Below are positions 17,320 through 25,991 of a stretch of DNA of 64,000 nucleotides, piece after piece. The notes under the pieces were generated by a model, which was not told the origin of the DNA, did not search any database, and saw only the letters and a program-made list of their open reading frames with translations. Made by a program: the position numbers and the translations under genes. How positions within the stretch are numbered: the stretch's first letter is position 1; the number at the start of each line of letters is the position of its first letter. Source of the DNA: Microbacterium yannicii PS01 (GTDB lineage: Bacteria > Actinomycetota > Actinomycetes > Actinomycetales > Microbacteriaceae); assembly GCF_000304335.1 (NCBI RefSeq), contig NZ_CAJF01000004.1, positions 102,178 through 166,177 of the forward strand, given 5' to 3'.

Positions 17320-17325
17320 AACCTA
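17320..17325 (-). promoter_or_regulatory. Leaderless -10 element for the lipoprotein gene
   Basis: TAGGTT on the minus strand, six bases (GGATCG), then ATG 17313. Confidence 0.55.
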
Positions 17326-17479
17326 CGTCCTGGAGTGCGTAGACATGACCTCCGTCCGTGCTCGGGCGAGCGGGTTATCGTCGGCCGGTGCTGGGCACGC
17401 TCGCTCCGCGCTCCTCGCCGCTTGGCGTGACACATGACGTTCCATGGCGTGGCAGGTCGGCGGTGTCGCAGACGCCGCC

Positions 17480-17485
17480 CACAAT
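17480..17485 (+). promoter_or_regulatory. Possible leaderless -10 element for the PH-domain gene
   Basis: CACAAT, six bases (GGGTGC), then ATG 17492. The first base departs from the TANNNT consensus, but the spacing is the same as for neighbouring leaderless genes. Confidence 0.4.
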
Positions 17486-17491
17486 GGGTGC

Positions 17492-18076
17492 ATGACGCAG
17501 CCGAGTACCTACGGCGGCAGGCCGATGGCGCCGGCGCCGGGGGCGCCGACGCCTGAGCTGCTCGTGGCGCGGTTCCGTGCGCATGCCCGCCGGCTGACGT
17601 GGTCGGCGATCGTGCTCATCGGGGTGGCGGGAGCTGCCGGCTACTTCTTCGGCAACCTGCCCGCGCCTCTCGAAGACTGGATGCTGCTGACCGCCGCGGG
17701 CGTGGTCGTCGTGTTCCTCGTCCTGCTGCCGTTCCTCCGCTGGTGGGCGCACATCTACACGATCACGACGCGTCGGGTCATCGAGCGGGGTGGTGTCCTG
17801 GCTGTGCGCCGTCGCGAGCTTCAGCACGTCCGCGGCTATACCGTGCAGGTGCGTCGGGGCCCTCTGCAGCGCATCTGGCGTACCGGAACCATCACCCTGA
17901 CCAACGGCGTCGATGCTCCGCTTCGGCTCACGAACATCCCGAGCGTCGAGCTCGTCCACGAAGCGCTCGTCGATCAGGTCGAGGTCAATCAGATCCTCGC
18001 GCACCGCGACGGGCAGGCGCTGCCTCCGACCGCGAACGCCGCGCCCCCCGTCCCGCCGCTTCCGCCGGCGCCGTAG
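17492..18076 (+). CDS. PH domain-containing membrane protein (bPH2 family)
   Basis: A 194-residue protein with two membrane helices (about 36-54 and 64-81), then a bacterial PH-like domain (85-160) with the typical YTITTRRVIERGGVLAVRRRELQ start and TITLTNGVDAPLRLTNIP core, and a Pro-rich tail. The family has no settled function; lipid or membrane association is usual. The frame opens 16 codons earlier, but ATG 17492 gives a protein resembling relatives and sits six bases after a -10-like hexamer. The same gene (Rv3278c) lies between birA and purK in M. tuberculosis, so the order is conserved. Confidence 0.85.
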   Translation: MTQPSTYGGRPMAPAPGAPTPELLVARFRAHARRLTWSAIVLIGVAGAAGYFFGNLPAPLEDWMLLTAAGVVVVFLVLLPFLRWWAHIYTITTRRVIERGGVLAVRRRELQHVRGYTVQVRRGPLQRIWRTGTITLTNGVDAPLRLTNIPSVELVHEALVDQVEVNQILAHRDGQALPPTANAAPPVPPLPPAP

Positions 18077-18139
18077 CCCGGCCGTGGCCGCCGCCGGAGT
18101 GCGGGATGATGGAAGCGGCCCATCGAGAGGGGAAGCGGT

Positions 18140-19276
18140 ATGTCGCTGCGTGTTGGAGTCGTCGGTGGCGGGCAGCTCGCCCGCATGATGATCGCACCGG
18201 CCGTGGAACTCGGCGTCGAGCTGCGGGTGCTCGCCGAGGAGGAGGGGATGTCGGCATCCCTCGCCGCCACCGCCGTGGGCGACTATCGCGACGCCGAAAC
18301 GGTGCTGGCCTTTGCGCGCGACGTCGACGTGATCACGTTCGACCACGAGCACGTGCCGCAGGACGTCCTCGCCACGCTCGTCGACGCGGGCGTCGCGGTG
18401 CACCCGGGTCCTGACGCGCTCCGGTTCGCGCAGGACAAGCTGCTCATGCGTGCCAGGCTGCAGGAGCTGGGGATGCCGCAGCCCGCGTGGGCGTCGGTGG
18501 AGACCGTCGACGAGCTGCAGGCCTTCATCGATCAGCAGGGCGGCCGCGCGGTGGTCAAGACGCCGCGCGGCGGATACGACGGCAAAGGCGTGCGCGTCGT
18601 ATCGGCAGGCGTCGAGGCCGAGGACTGGTTCGCGACGCTCGCCGAAGACGCGCGCGGCGGTGCACTCCTCGTCGAGGAGCTCGTCGACTTCTCTCGCGAG
18701 CTCGCTCAGCAGGTCGCCCGCCGCCCGTCCGGGATGGTGCGCGCGTACCCCGTCGTCGAGACGGTGCAGCGGAACGGCGTCTGCGCCGAGGTCATCGCAC
18801 CGGCACCGCACGGGAACGAACGGCTCCAGCAGGTCGCCGCGCAGATCGGCGTGGCCATCGCCGAGGGGCTCGGGGTGACCGGGATGCTCGCGGTCGAGCT
18901 GTTCGAGACGACCGATGAGCGCCTGCTCGTGAACGAGCTGGCCATGCGCCCGCACAACAGTGGTCACTGGAGCCAGGACGGCGCCGTCACCAGCCAGTTC
19001 GAGCAGCATCTCCGCGCGGTGCTGGACCTGCCGCTCGGCGACCCGTCGCCGCTGTCGGAGTGGTCGGTCATGGTGAACGTGCTCGGCGGACCCGCCGAAG
19101 GCTCGCTCGGCGAACGATTCTCCGCCGCCATGACGGAGCACCCCGCCGCGAAGATCCACACCTACGGCAAGGCGCCGCGACCGGGGCGCAAGGTCGGCCA
19201 CGTCACCGCGGTCGGCGACGACCTCGACGAGGTCGCGTATCAGGCGCGCGCCGCGGCATCCTTCTTCCTCGACTGA
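18140..19276 (+). CDS. purK: N5-carboxyaminoimidazole ribonucleotide synthase
   Basis: A 378-residue ATP-grasp enzyme that makes N5-CAIR from AIR, ATP and bicarbonate in purine synthesis. It has the N-terminal VGGGQLARMM (8-17), the ATP-grasp KTPRGGYDGKGV (about 140-151) and the C-terminal NELAMRPHNSGHWS motif with the catalytic metal ligands. AGAGGGGAAG provides a Shine-Dalgarno sequence for ATG 18140. purE follows 152 bases later, separated by a repeat array and with its own start signal, so the pair is not tightly coupled. Confidence 0.96.
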   Translation: MSLRVGVVGGGQLARMMIAPAVELGVELRVLAEEEGMSASLAATAVGDYRDAETVLAFARDVDVITFDHEHVPQDVLATLVDAGVAVHPGPDALRFAQDKLLMRARLQELGMPQPAWASVETVDELQAFIDQQGGRAVVKTPRGGYDGKGVRVVSAGVEAEDWFATLAEDARGGALLVEELVDFSRELAQQVARRPSGMVRAYPVVETVQRNGVCAEVIAPAPHGNERLQQVAAQIGVAIAEGLGVTGMLAVELFETTDERLLVNELAMRPHNSGHWSQDGAVTSQFEQHLRAVLDLPLGDPSPLSEWSVMVNVLGGPAEGSLGERFSAAMTEHPAAKIHTYGKAPRPGRKVGHVTAVGDDLDEVAYQARAAASFFLD

Positions 19277-19290
19277 CACGGGGGCTGGGG

Positions 19291-19383
19291 TCCCTGAGCC
19301 GCCCGCCGTCCCTGAGCCGCGCTCGTCCCTGAGCCGTCCTCGGTCCCTGAGCCATCCTCGGTCCCTGAGCTTGTCGAAGGGCC
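19291..19383 (+). repeat. TCCCTGAGC tandem array between purK and purE
   Basis: Five copies of TCCCTGAGC start at 19291, 19309, 19326, 19344 and 19362, a period of 17-18 bp. Only the last continues into the full palindromic unit ending TTGTCGAAGGG. This is the clearest example in the window of half-unit expansion. Confidence 0.8.
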
Positions 19384-19416
19384 GCGCCGTTGCGGGGATC
19401 TTCCAGGCACGCGCCC

Positions 19417-19422
19417 TAGCCT
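19417..19422 (+). promoter_or_regulatory. Leaderless -10 element for purE
   Basis: TAGCCT, six bases (TGACGG), then GTG 19429. Confidence 0.55.
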
Positions 19423-19428
19423 TGACGG

Positions 19429-19962
19429 GTGTCTGAGACCCCCACGAGCTCGCCGCCGCTGCACTCCTCCGACGCGCCGCTGATCGGCGTCGTGATGGGG
19501 TCCGATTCGGACTGGCGGGTCATGAGCGATGCGTCGCAGGCGCTGACCGACTTCGGGATCCCGCACGAGGTCGAGGTCGTCTCGGCGCACCGCACGCCCG
19601 ACAAGCTCATGCGCTACGGCCGTGAGGCGCGAGCACGCGGATTGAGGGCCATCATCGCGGGTGCCGGCGGCGCGGCGCACCTGCCGGGGATGCTGGCATC
19701 CGTCACGGCCCTCCCCGTGATCGGCGTGCCGGTACAGCTCGCGACCCTCGACGGCATGGATTCGTTGCTGAGCATCGTTCAGATGCCGGCCGGAATCCCG
19801 GTCGCAACGGTGTCGATCAACGGCGCGAAGAACGCCGGACTGCTTGCGGCGCGCATCCTCGGAGCGTCAGACCCCGCCGTGGCCGATCGCGTCGAGGAGT
19901 ACGCGCGCACGCTCGAGGGGCAGGTCGAGGAGAAGAATCGGCGGCTCAAGGAATCGCTGTGA
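19429..19962 (+). CDS. purE: N5-carboxyaminoimidazole ribonucleotide mutase
   Basis: A 177-residue class I PurE that converts N5-CAIR to CAIR, the step after PurK. Clear motifs are [13 protein letters not shown] (about 20-32, with the phosphate-binding SDSDW), SAHRTPDKL (52-60, catalytic His) and [13 protein letters not shown] (75-87). The GTG start has no ribosome binding site but a -10 hexamer six bases upstream. The stop overlaps the GTG of the LCP gene (GTGA), linking purine synthesis and an envelope gene on one transcript, as around purE in other actinobacteria. Confidence 0.96.
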   Translation: MSETPTSSPPLHSSDAPLIGVVMGSDSDWRVMSDASQALTDFGIPHEVEVVSAHRTPDKLMRYGREARARGLRAIIAGAGGAAHLPGMLASVTALPVIGVPVQLATLDGMDSLLSIVQMPAGIPVATVSINGAKNAGLLAARILGASDPAVADRVEEYARTLEGQVEEKNRRLKESL

Positions 19963-21434
19963 CCGTCATGAGCGCACCGCCGTCATCCGTTCGACCTCCG
20001 CGGTCGCGCGTCGTCGAAGAGCGACCCATGCGGTATCCGGACGCCTCATCGCGAGCTCTTATGACGAAGCGCGGGTGGTGGCTCGTGCTGCTGAACTTCG
20101 TGATGCCCGGATCGGCGCAGGCACTCGCGGGCAATCATCGGCTCGGACGCCTGGGACTCGGCTCCACCCTGCTGCTGTGGACCCTGGTCGTCGTCACGAT
20201 CCTGTTCGCACTGCTCGCCCCGACCGCGGGGCTGAGCATCATCACCGGCGCATGGCTGCCGGAATGGCTGAGCCTCGTACGTCAGCTTCCCCTCCTAATC
20301 GCGCAAGGTCTGCTCGTCGCGTATGCCGTTCTCTGGAGCGTCCTCACCGTCGACACTCTGCGGCTCGTCCGCCTGGTCAAGACGGGCCCCGCTGCGAGAT
20401 TCGGCATCGCCAGCCTGGCCGTCGTTCTCCTCGTCGTCGCGGGTGGCACAGCTGCCTACGCGGCGAACGTCGCCGGCACGACCCGCGCCACCCTCGGTGC
20501 CATCTTCGGCGTGAGCGGGCCCTCCGTGCCGCCGTCCGAGGGGTACTACAACATCCTGCTGCTCGGGGCAGACAGCGGAGAGGGCCGCGACTCGATGCGG
20601 TTCGACAGCATCTCTGTGGTCTCGGTCAACGCGACCACGGGTGCGACCACGATCACCGGCATCCCGCGTGACATGCCGAACTTCCCCTTCGCAGCCGGTC
20701 CGATGCAGGACCGCTACCCGAACGGACACGAGGGCCACGCCGACCCGGACTGCGGCTGGGGGAGCGGCATCAACCAGCTCCGCACCGAGGTCGAGGTGTG
20801 TCAGGACGGCAGCGCCGTGTATCCGGATGCCGTCGCGAACGGCTCCGCGCCGGGCATCGAGGCGACGAAGGACGCTGCCGAGGGGATCCTCGGGATCGAG
20901 ATCCCGTACTACGTCTTCATCGACATGCACGGGTTCGCCTCGCTGATCGATGCGCTGGGAGGCGTCGACATCAACGTCGCCGAGCGCCTGCCGAAGGGCG
21001 GCGGCCCGGTGTACTCCGGTCAGCCGGTCGACGAGTGGGCGACGGGATGGATCGAGGCAGGCCCGCAGCACATGGACGGAGACACCGCCCAGTGGTACGC
21101 CCGCTCCCGCTACACGACGAGCGACTTCGATCGCATGGAGCGCCAGCGCGTGCTTCAGCAGGCGATGCTGGCGCAGTTCACGCCGCAGACGGTCTTGACC
21201 CGCTTCCAGGAGATCGCCGCGGCGGGCACCGACATCGTCGAGACCGACCTGCCGCAGTCACTCGTGCCGTTCCTCGCGGAGCTGGCGTTGAAGGCGAGGG
21301 AGCATCCCGTGACGACGATCGAGCTCACTCCCGAGGGCGGTATCGACGAGTACAACCCGGACTACACGTATATCCAGGAGCTGGTGCGCACAGCACTGCA
21401 CCCGCCGACGCCGACCCCATCGCCGGAGGGCTGA
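19959..21434 (+). CDS. LCP (LytR-CpsA-Psr) family cell-wall glycopolymer ligase
   Basis: LCP enzymes move lipid-linked glycopolymers onto peptidoglycan or protein outside the membrane. The 491-residue product has hydrophobic segments at about 40-55, 69-88, 113-131 and 149-168, more than the single anchor of classical LCPs. The extracellular LCP domain (about 197-440) shows [23 protein letters not shown] with Asp205, Arg210, Arg214 and Asp216 as the pyrophosphate and metal site, and later [10 protein letters not shown] Pro/Thr tail ends the protein. GTG 19959 overlaps the purE stop; ATG 19968 is an alternative. It lies directly before the glycan island and could be the ligase for the polymer made there. 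Confidence 0.88.
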   Translation: MTVMSAPPSSVRPPRSRVVEERPMRYPDASSRALMTKRGWWLVLLNFVMPGSAQALAGNHRLGRLGLGSTLLLWTLVVVTILFALLAPTAGLSIITGAWLPEWLSLVRQLPLLIAQGLLVAYAVLWSVLTVDTLRLVRLVKTGPAARFGIASLAVVLLVVAGGTAAYAANVAGTTRATLGAIFGVSGPSVPPSEGYYNILLLGADSGEGRDSMRFDSISVVSVNATTGATTITGIPRDMPNFPFAAGPMQDRYPNGHEGHADPDCGWGSGINQLRTEVEVCQDGSAVYPDAVANGSAPGIEATKDAAEGILGIEIPYYVFIDMHGFASLIDALGGVDINVAERLPKGGGPVYSGQPVDEWATGWIEAGPQHMDGDTAQWYARSRYTTSDFDRMERQRVLQQAMLAQFTPQTVLTRFQEIAAAGTDIVETDLPQSLVPFLAELALKAREHPVTTIELTPEGGIDEYNPDYTYIQELVRTALHPPTPTPSPEG

Positions 21435-21435
21435 C

Positions 21436-22563
21436 GTGGTCGCCACACTGCGCGTCATGCTGGATCAGCTGGTGGCGCCGACCGAGCCGGAACTCGCCGA
21501 GGCGTCGCGCGAGCTCGCCCGGGCTCTGGTCGCGGGCGCACCTTCGGGGTGCGAGGTGGAGGCGATAGCGCCGGCGGGCGGCGAGGATGTCGTGGCCGCC
21601 GTTCCGGGTCTCACCGGATTGCGTCGCACGGCCCTCGCGCGGCGCGAGCTGTCTGCGGCGTTCCAACTCGGCGTGGGCACCGGCATCGGCGGCGGCATGA
21701 TCCACTCGCCGTCCCTGTTCGCGCCGCTCGTGAAGCACGATCGCGTGCATGAGAACGACCAGACGGTGGTGACCCTCTGGGACTTCCGACCGTGGGAGTC
21801 GCCGAACGAGCTGCCTCGTTCGGTCGTGGGCTGGCACAAAGCCATGCTGAAGCGGGCGATCAAGCACGCTGATGCGATCGTGGTCCCCACCCACTCGCTG
21901 GCCGGCCATCTGCGCGAGATCGCACCCGCGCTCAGCGACCGGATCCGAGTGATCGCGGGTGCGTCACCGCTGCACTTCGAGGTCCCCGGAGACGAGGTGG
22001 GCCGCCGTCGAGCGATGGATCTGCCCGAAGGGTTCGTGCTGCTGTCGGGCGGGGCGTCGGCATCAGAGGGATTGGATGCCGGTCTCGCGGCGGTCGCGGC
22101 ATCCGGGGTCGATCTTCCCGTTGTCGTGATCGACGTGGAGGAGGGTCATGAGCCCGCTGTCGCGGAGCTCGCGTCCGCCGCAGGCGTGCCCGAGCGGATG
22201 CTGCACGTTCGCGGCTCGCTGGACCCGGCCGATCGGGCCGCGGTGTTCGGGGCGGCGGTGGCGTTCGTGGCGCCGTCGCGGCGAGCGGCGTTCCCGTGGC
22301 GGGTCGTCGATGCCCTCACTCTGGGCGTGCCGCTGATCGCGGCGTACTCGACCGTGCACGACGAGGTCGTCGTCGACGGGGGCGTGCTGGTTCAGGCGAC
22401 CGATTCCTCGTCTCTCGTGGACGGGTTGGGATCGGAGCTTGCGCGGGCGCTGTCGTCGACCGTGACGGCCGAGCGGCTGGGAGTGCTCGCCGGGGACCGG
22501 GGGCGAGTGTTCTCGTGGAGCGAGGCGGCTGACAAGGTGTGGATGCTGCACGCCGAGCTGTGA
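21436..22563 (+). CDS. Glycosyltransferase, GT4-like (GT-B fold)
   Basis: A 375-residue cytoplasmic glycosyltransferase starting at GTG 21436, one base after the LCP stop, so co-translated with it. The N-terminal half has HSPSLFAPL and VVTLWDFRPWESP; the C-terminal half has RIRVIAGASP, FVLLSGGASASEGLDAGLAA and a PWRVVDALTLGVPLIA segment at the place of the usual E-x7-E nucleotide-sugar motif. That motif's first Glu is not obvious, so donor binding may be atypical. Sugar and acceptor are unknown. Its placement suggests a role in the glycan that the LCP protein handles. Confidence 0.75.
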   Translation: MVATLRVMLDQLVAPTEPELAEASRELARALVAGAPSGCEVEAIAPAGGEDVVAAVPGLTGLRRTALARRELSAAFQLGVGTGIGGGMIHSPSLFAPLVKHDRVHENDQTVVTLWDFRPWESPNELPRSVVGWHKAMLKRAIKHADAIVVPTHSLAGHLREIAPALSDRIRVIAGASPLHFEVPGDEVGRRRAMDLPEGFVLLSGGASASEGLDAGLAAVAASGVDLPVVVIDVEEGHEPAVAELASAAGVPERMLHVRGSLDPADRAAVFGAAVAFVAPSRRAAFPWRVVDALTLGVPLIAAYSTVHDEVVVDGGVLVQATDSSSLVDGLGSELARALSSTVTAERLGVLAGDRGRVFSWSEAADKVWMLHAEL

Positions 22564-22651
22564 CGTGCCTCTGAGCGCCACCTCGTCACCGTCGTCGACT
22601 TTCGGCAGACCGCGACGGCGTGGGAGACGGAAGTTTTCGCCCCCGTCACCT

Positions 22652-22657
22652 CAAGAT
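22652..22657 (+). promoter_or_regulatory. Possible leaderless -10 element for the lipoprotein gene
   Basis: CAAGAT, six bases (GGCAAC), then GTG 22664. It supports the shorter start, but the first base is not consensus. Confidence 0.35.
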
Positions 22658-22663
22658 GGCAAC

Positions 22664-23203
22664 GTGTTGCGTGCGCAAAGTCTTGAACTCGCCTGGCGGA
22701 GATCCGTTCGAGCTCGACTCGGGGTCCTGGGATTGATCTGCGCGAGTGCCATCACGCTCGTCGCTTGCGCGACTCCATCCCAGGCCCCGGCACCGGTTGC
22801 GACCGCCAGCGTCGGCGCCACCACGCCGGCCACGTCGCCGTCGGCATCGCCCTCGCCGACAGAGAGCACTCCGGCTCCCATTCCCACGGAGTCGGCATCG
22901 CCAGTCACGCCGTTCAACGGAGAGGTCCTGGTCGTGACCGCGGAAGTGATCGGTTCCCGCCTGGAGGTCAGCGCGATGATTCCGGAGGTCAGTGAGTCGG
23001 ACGGAACATGCACTCTTGAACTCGTCGACCAGGGCATCGCCGCAACGGTTGCAGGCACCGCCGGCAACGGGGTGACCTACTGCGGGCTCATGACCGTCGA
23101 GCCTCTCGACAGCGCCCCTAGTCCGTGGCAGTTCCGTGTGAAGTATGAATCCGCGTCGACGCGCGCCGAGTCAGCGGTCGGAACCGTGGAGCCCACACGA
23201 TGA
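22664..23203 (+). CDS. Putative lipoprotein, function unknown
   Basis: The reading frame opens at GTG 22565, but GTG 22664 gives a sensible lipoprotein: basic region WRRSVRAR, hydrophobic LGVLGLICASAITL and lipobox LVAC with Cys at about residue 35. A Ser/Thr/Pro linker (about 40-80) precedes a beta-rich domain of roughly 95 residues with a Cys pair (SDGTCTLEL and GVTYCGLM) that probably forms a disulfide. The stop overlaps the start of the large secreted repeat protein (ATGA), so the two are made together and may form a surface pair. No family recognised. Confidence 0.7.
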   Translation: MLRAQSLELAWRRSVRARLGVLGLICASAITLVACATPSQAPAPVATASVGATTPATSPSASPSPTESTPAPIPTESASPVTPFNGEVLVVTAEVIGSRLEVSAMIPEVSESDGTCTLELVDQGIAATVAGTAGNGVTYCGLMTVEPLDSAPSPWQFRVKYESASTRAESAVGTVEPTR

Positions 23204-25914
23204 GCGCTCGCCGAAGTCTTCGATCTCGGGTTGCCCTGCTCGCTGCCTGCGCGACGGCCGCAGCGTTGCTCGTGGCTCTTCCTGCCACCGTCGCCCCCAA
23301 CACTCCAGCGCAGGCCGCCGTCGCGTCCGAGTGGAACGCCGGGAACATCATCGACGATGCGGTCTTCTACAACTCGAACGCGATGGATGCGGGCGGTGTC
23401 CAAGGTTTCCTCAATCAGCGCGTTCGCAGTTGCTCGGCGGGATACACATGCCTGAAGGATTACAGGCAGAACACCGACAACAGACCGGTCGACCGCTACT
23501 GCGACGGCTATACCGGTCGAGCCAACGAGTCTGCTGCGCAGATCATCGACAATGTCGCTCGATCATGTGGCATCAGCCAGCAGGTGCTCTTGGTTCTGCT
23601 GGAGAAGGAGCAATCGCTCGTCACAAGCACGGCGCCATCGGCGTGGGCGTATTCAGCCGCAACAGGACAGGGCTGCCCGGACACGGCGCCCTGTGATGCC
23701 GCTACATCCGGATTCTTCTATCAGGTGTACTACGCGGCTCGACAGTACGAGATCTACCGACTCAGTCCGGCATCGTGGGGCTACCAAGCCGGGCGTTGGA
23801 ACAACATCCTGTATCACCCTGAGGCGTCGCGGAATTGCGGTTCGGCACGGGTGTACATCGAGAACCAGGCCACCGCCGGCCTGTACATCTACACGCCGTA
23901 CACCCCGAACGCGGCCGCGCTCAACAATCTGTATGGCACCGGCGACGGATGCTCTTCGTATGGCAACCGTAACTTCTGGCGCCTGTTCACGGACTGGTTC
24001 GGCTCGACTCGCAGCGCCGGTAGTCCGATTGGAAATCTCGAGATACTCGAATCGCTCCCCGGAGAACTGCGTGTCGCTGGTTGGGCGATCGATCCGCATA
24101 CTGCGGATCCGATAGAGGTTCATGTCTACGCCGGGGACGTGGGCACCCCCTTCGTGGCGGATCGGGATCGACCGGATGTCGGCTCCGCCTACCCGTCCGC
24201 TGGGAGCCGCCACGGGTTCGATCAGCGCATTCCCGTGTCCGCTCCTGGGGCGACCAACGTCTGTGCGTACGCGATCAACGTGGGCCCGGGGGGCAACAAG
24301 CTGCTCGGCTGCCGTACGGTGACGGCGTACACGGGTGCGCCGGTCGGAGCGATTGATCAGATGACGATCTCGTCGGGATCCGTTGCGTTCAGCGGATGGG
24401 CGATCGATCCCGATACTTCCGGCTCGATCGAAGTTCACGCGTATGCCGACGGCGCGGGTGTGCCCCTTCTCGCAGATGCCGAGCGCAAGGACCTCGCGCC
24501 GCACTTCCCGCGACATGGGACGAGGCACGGCTTCTCCGCAAAGCTCGCGGTCCCCGTCGACGCGAAGACCCTCTGCCTCTACGCCATCAACGTCGGACGA
24601 GGCGAGAACACCACGTTGGGTTGTCGAAGCGTCATGGCACCGTCCGCAACCGACGCGGGCCGTCAACCGGTCGGAAATCTGGAGAGTCTGACCGTCGTCG
24701 GCACAACAGCGAGTATCGCCGGCTGGGCGATCGATCCCGATACCGCGGGCCCACTCAAGATCCATGTCTATGTGGGAGCCGCGGGCCGTGAGTACAGCGC
24801 GAATCGAAGCCGCCCCGACGTCGGCGTCGCCTATCCGCCTTACGGCCCTGGGCACGGGTTCGCGGAGCGCATCGACCTGCCGGCGGGCAACTCGACGGTG
24901 TGTGTGTACGCGATCGACACGGCCGGTGGCTCGAACACGAATCTGGGATGCCGCGATGTCACGGCCGCTGATCAAGGGCGAGTGCCGATCGGGAACTTCG
25001 AGGCGGTCGTCGTATCCGGGAGCACCGCGACTGTGGCCGGGTGGGCGATCGATCCTGACACGCCTCGGCCCATCGACGTCAAGATCAGCGTGAACTCGGC
25101 GACCACGCTCGTCACCGCGGACGTTGCGCGTACTGACGTCGGAGCCGCTCATCCCGGGTACGGGGTCGATCACGGGTTCTCTCGGAAGTTCGACATCCCG
25201 CCCGGCCCGTCGACGGTGTGCGTCACGGCGGTGAACACCGCCGGTGCCGACACGAATCTCGGATGCAAGACCGTTGCGACTCGGGACGAGGGCCGCGAGC
25301 CGATCGGAAGTGTGGATCGGATCACGGTTGTGGGTACGAAGGCCACCGTGCAGGGCTGGGCGATAGATCCCGACACCGCGCAGCCGATCGACGTTCATAT
25401 CTACGCCGGTGGGGCTCGAACCGTGATCTCGGCAGCCGGGCACAGAACAGATGTCGCGGCGGCCTTTCCGCACTATGGCACCAACCACGGATTTGATGCC
25501 ACTGTCGCCATCGGTGCCGGCTCGTCGAACATCTGCGTGTATGCCATGAACACGGCGGGCGCGAACATCGTCCTCGGCTGCAGTAAAGTCGTCGGCGTCA
25601 CCGGCCCACCGTTCGGCAGCTTCGACGCCCTTTCAGCCTCGAACGGAGCCCTCACCGCAACCGGTTGGGCCATCGATCCCGACACGGTCGATCCGATCGG
25701 CGTCCACATCTATGTCGATGGTGTGCGGCACGAGTCGCCAGCAGGCCTCGCGCGACCGGACGTTGCGCGGGCCCACCCCGCTTACGGTGTGAGCCACGGA
25801 TACTCGGCGACGATCTCCGCGTCTCGTGGATCGCACCAGGTCTGCGTCTATGCGATGGATGACACCGCCCGGCATAACTCGATGCTGGGATGCAAGACCG
25901 TCACGGTTCCCTGA
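23200..25914 (+). CDS. Large secreted protein with six GWAIDP-type repeats
   Basis: A 904-residue exported protein. An Arg-rich signal peptide (1-about 39, cleavage near AQAA) is followed by an N-terminal domain (about 45-272) with paired cysteines and segments such as QGFLNQRV, QIIDNVARSCGISQQVLLVLLEKEQSLV and YRLSPASWGYQAGRWNNI, a type seen in actinobacterial secreted proteins sometimes annotated as hemagglutinin-like. Six repeats follow, starting near residues 276, 380, 489, 595, 700 and 804. Each has GWAIDPDT, a DVG/DVA-AxPxYG-HGF stretch and a paired VCVYA...LGC. There is no sortase or membrane anchor, so retention may rely on the repeats. Wall-glycan binding is possible but inferred. 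It is coupled to the upstream lipoprotein gene. Confidence 0.82.
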   Translation: MSARRSLRSRVALLAACATAAALLVALPATVAPNTPAQAAVASEWNAGNIIDDAVFYNSNAMDAGGVQGFLNQRVRSCSAGYTCLKDYRQNTDNRPVDRYCDGYTGRANESAAQIIDNVARSCGISQQVLLVLLEKEQSLVTSTAPSAWAYSAATGQGCPDTAPCDAATSGFFYQVYYAARQYEIYRLSPASWGYQAGRWNNILYHPEASRNCGSARVYIENQATAGLYIYTPYTPNAAALNNLYGTGDGCSSYGNRNFWRLFTDWFGSTRSAGSPIGNLEILESLPGELRVAGWAIDPHTADPIEVHVYAGDVGTPFVADRDRPDVGSAYPSAGSRHGFDQRIPVSAPGATNVCAYAINVGPGGNKLLGCRTVTAYTGAPVGAIDQMTISSGSVAFSGWAIDPDTSGSIEVHAYADGAGVPLLADAERKDLAPHFPRHGTRHGFSAKLAVPVDAKTLCLYAINVGRGENTTLGCRSVMAPSATDAGRQPVGNLESLTVVGTTASIAGWAIDPDTAGPLKIHVYVGAAGREYSANRSRPDVGVAYPPYGPGHGFAERIDLPAGNSTVCVYAIDTAGGSNTNLGCRDVTAADQGRVPIGNFEAVVVSGSTATVAGWAIDPDTPRPIDVKISVNSATTLVTADVARTDVGAAHPGYGVDHGFSRKFDIPPGPSTVCVTAVNTAGADTNLGCKTVATRDEGREPIGSVDRITVVGTKATVQGWAIDPDTAQPIDVHIYAGGARTVISAAGHRTDVAAAFPHYGTNHGFDATVAIGAGSSNICVYAMNTAGANIVLGCSKVVGVTGPPFGSFDALSASNGALTATGWAIDPDTVDPIGVHIYVDGVRHESPAGLARPDVARAHPAYGVSHGYSATISASRGSHQVCVYAMDDTARHNSMLGCKTVTVP
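24025..25911 (+). repeat. Six tandem ~105-residue repeats in the secreted protein
   Basis: Units start near 24025, 24340, 24667, 24984, 25300 and 25612, each about 315 bp. The amino-acid pattern GWAIDPxT ... RxDVxxxxPxYGxxHGF ... VCVYAxxxxG ... LGC is kept while the DNA has diverged, so the expansion is not recent. Confidence 0.8.
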
Positions 25915-25991
25915 GAGGGAGGAACAGCTGAGACATACCGAGTCGAGCGGCGGTCGAGCCGGACGGGATGGATCGACGACGCTTGAGCGGC

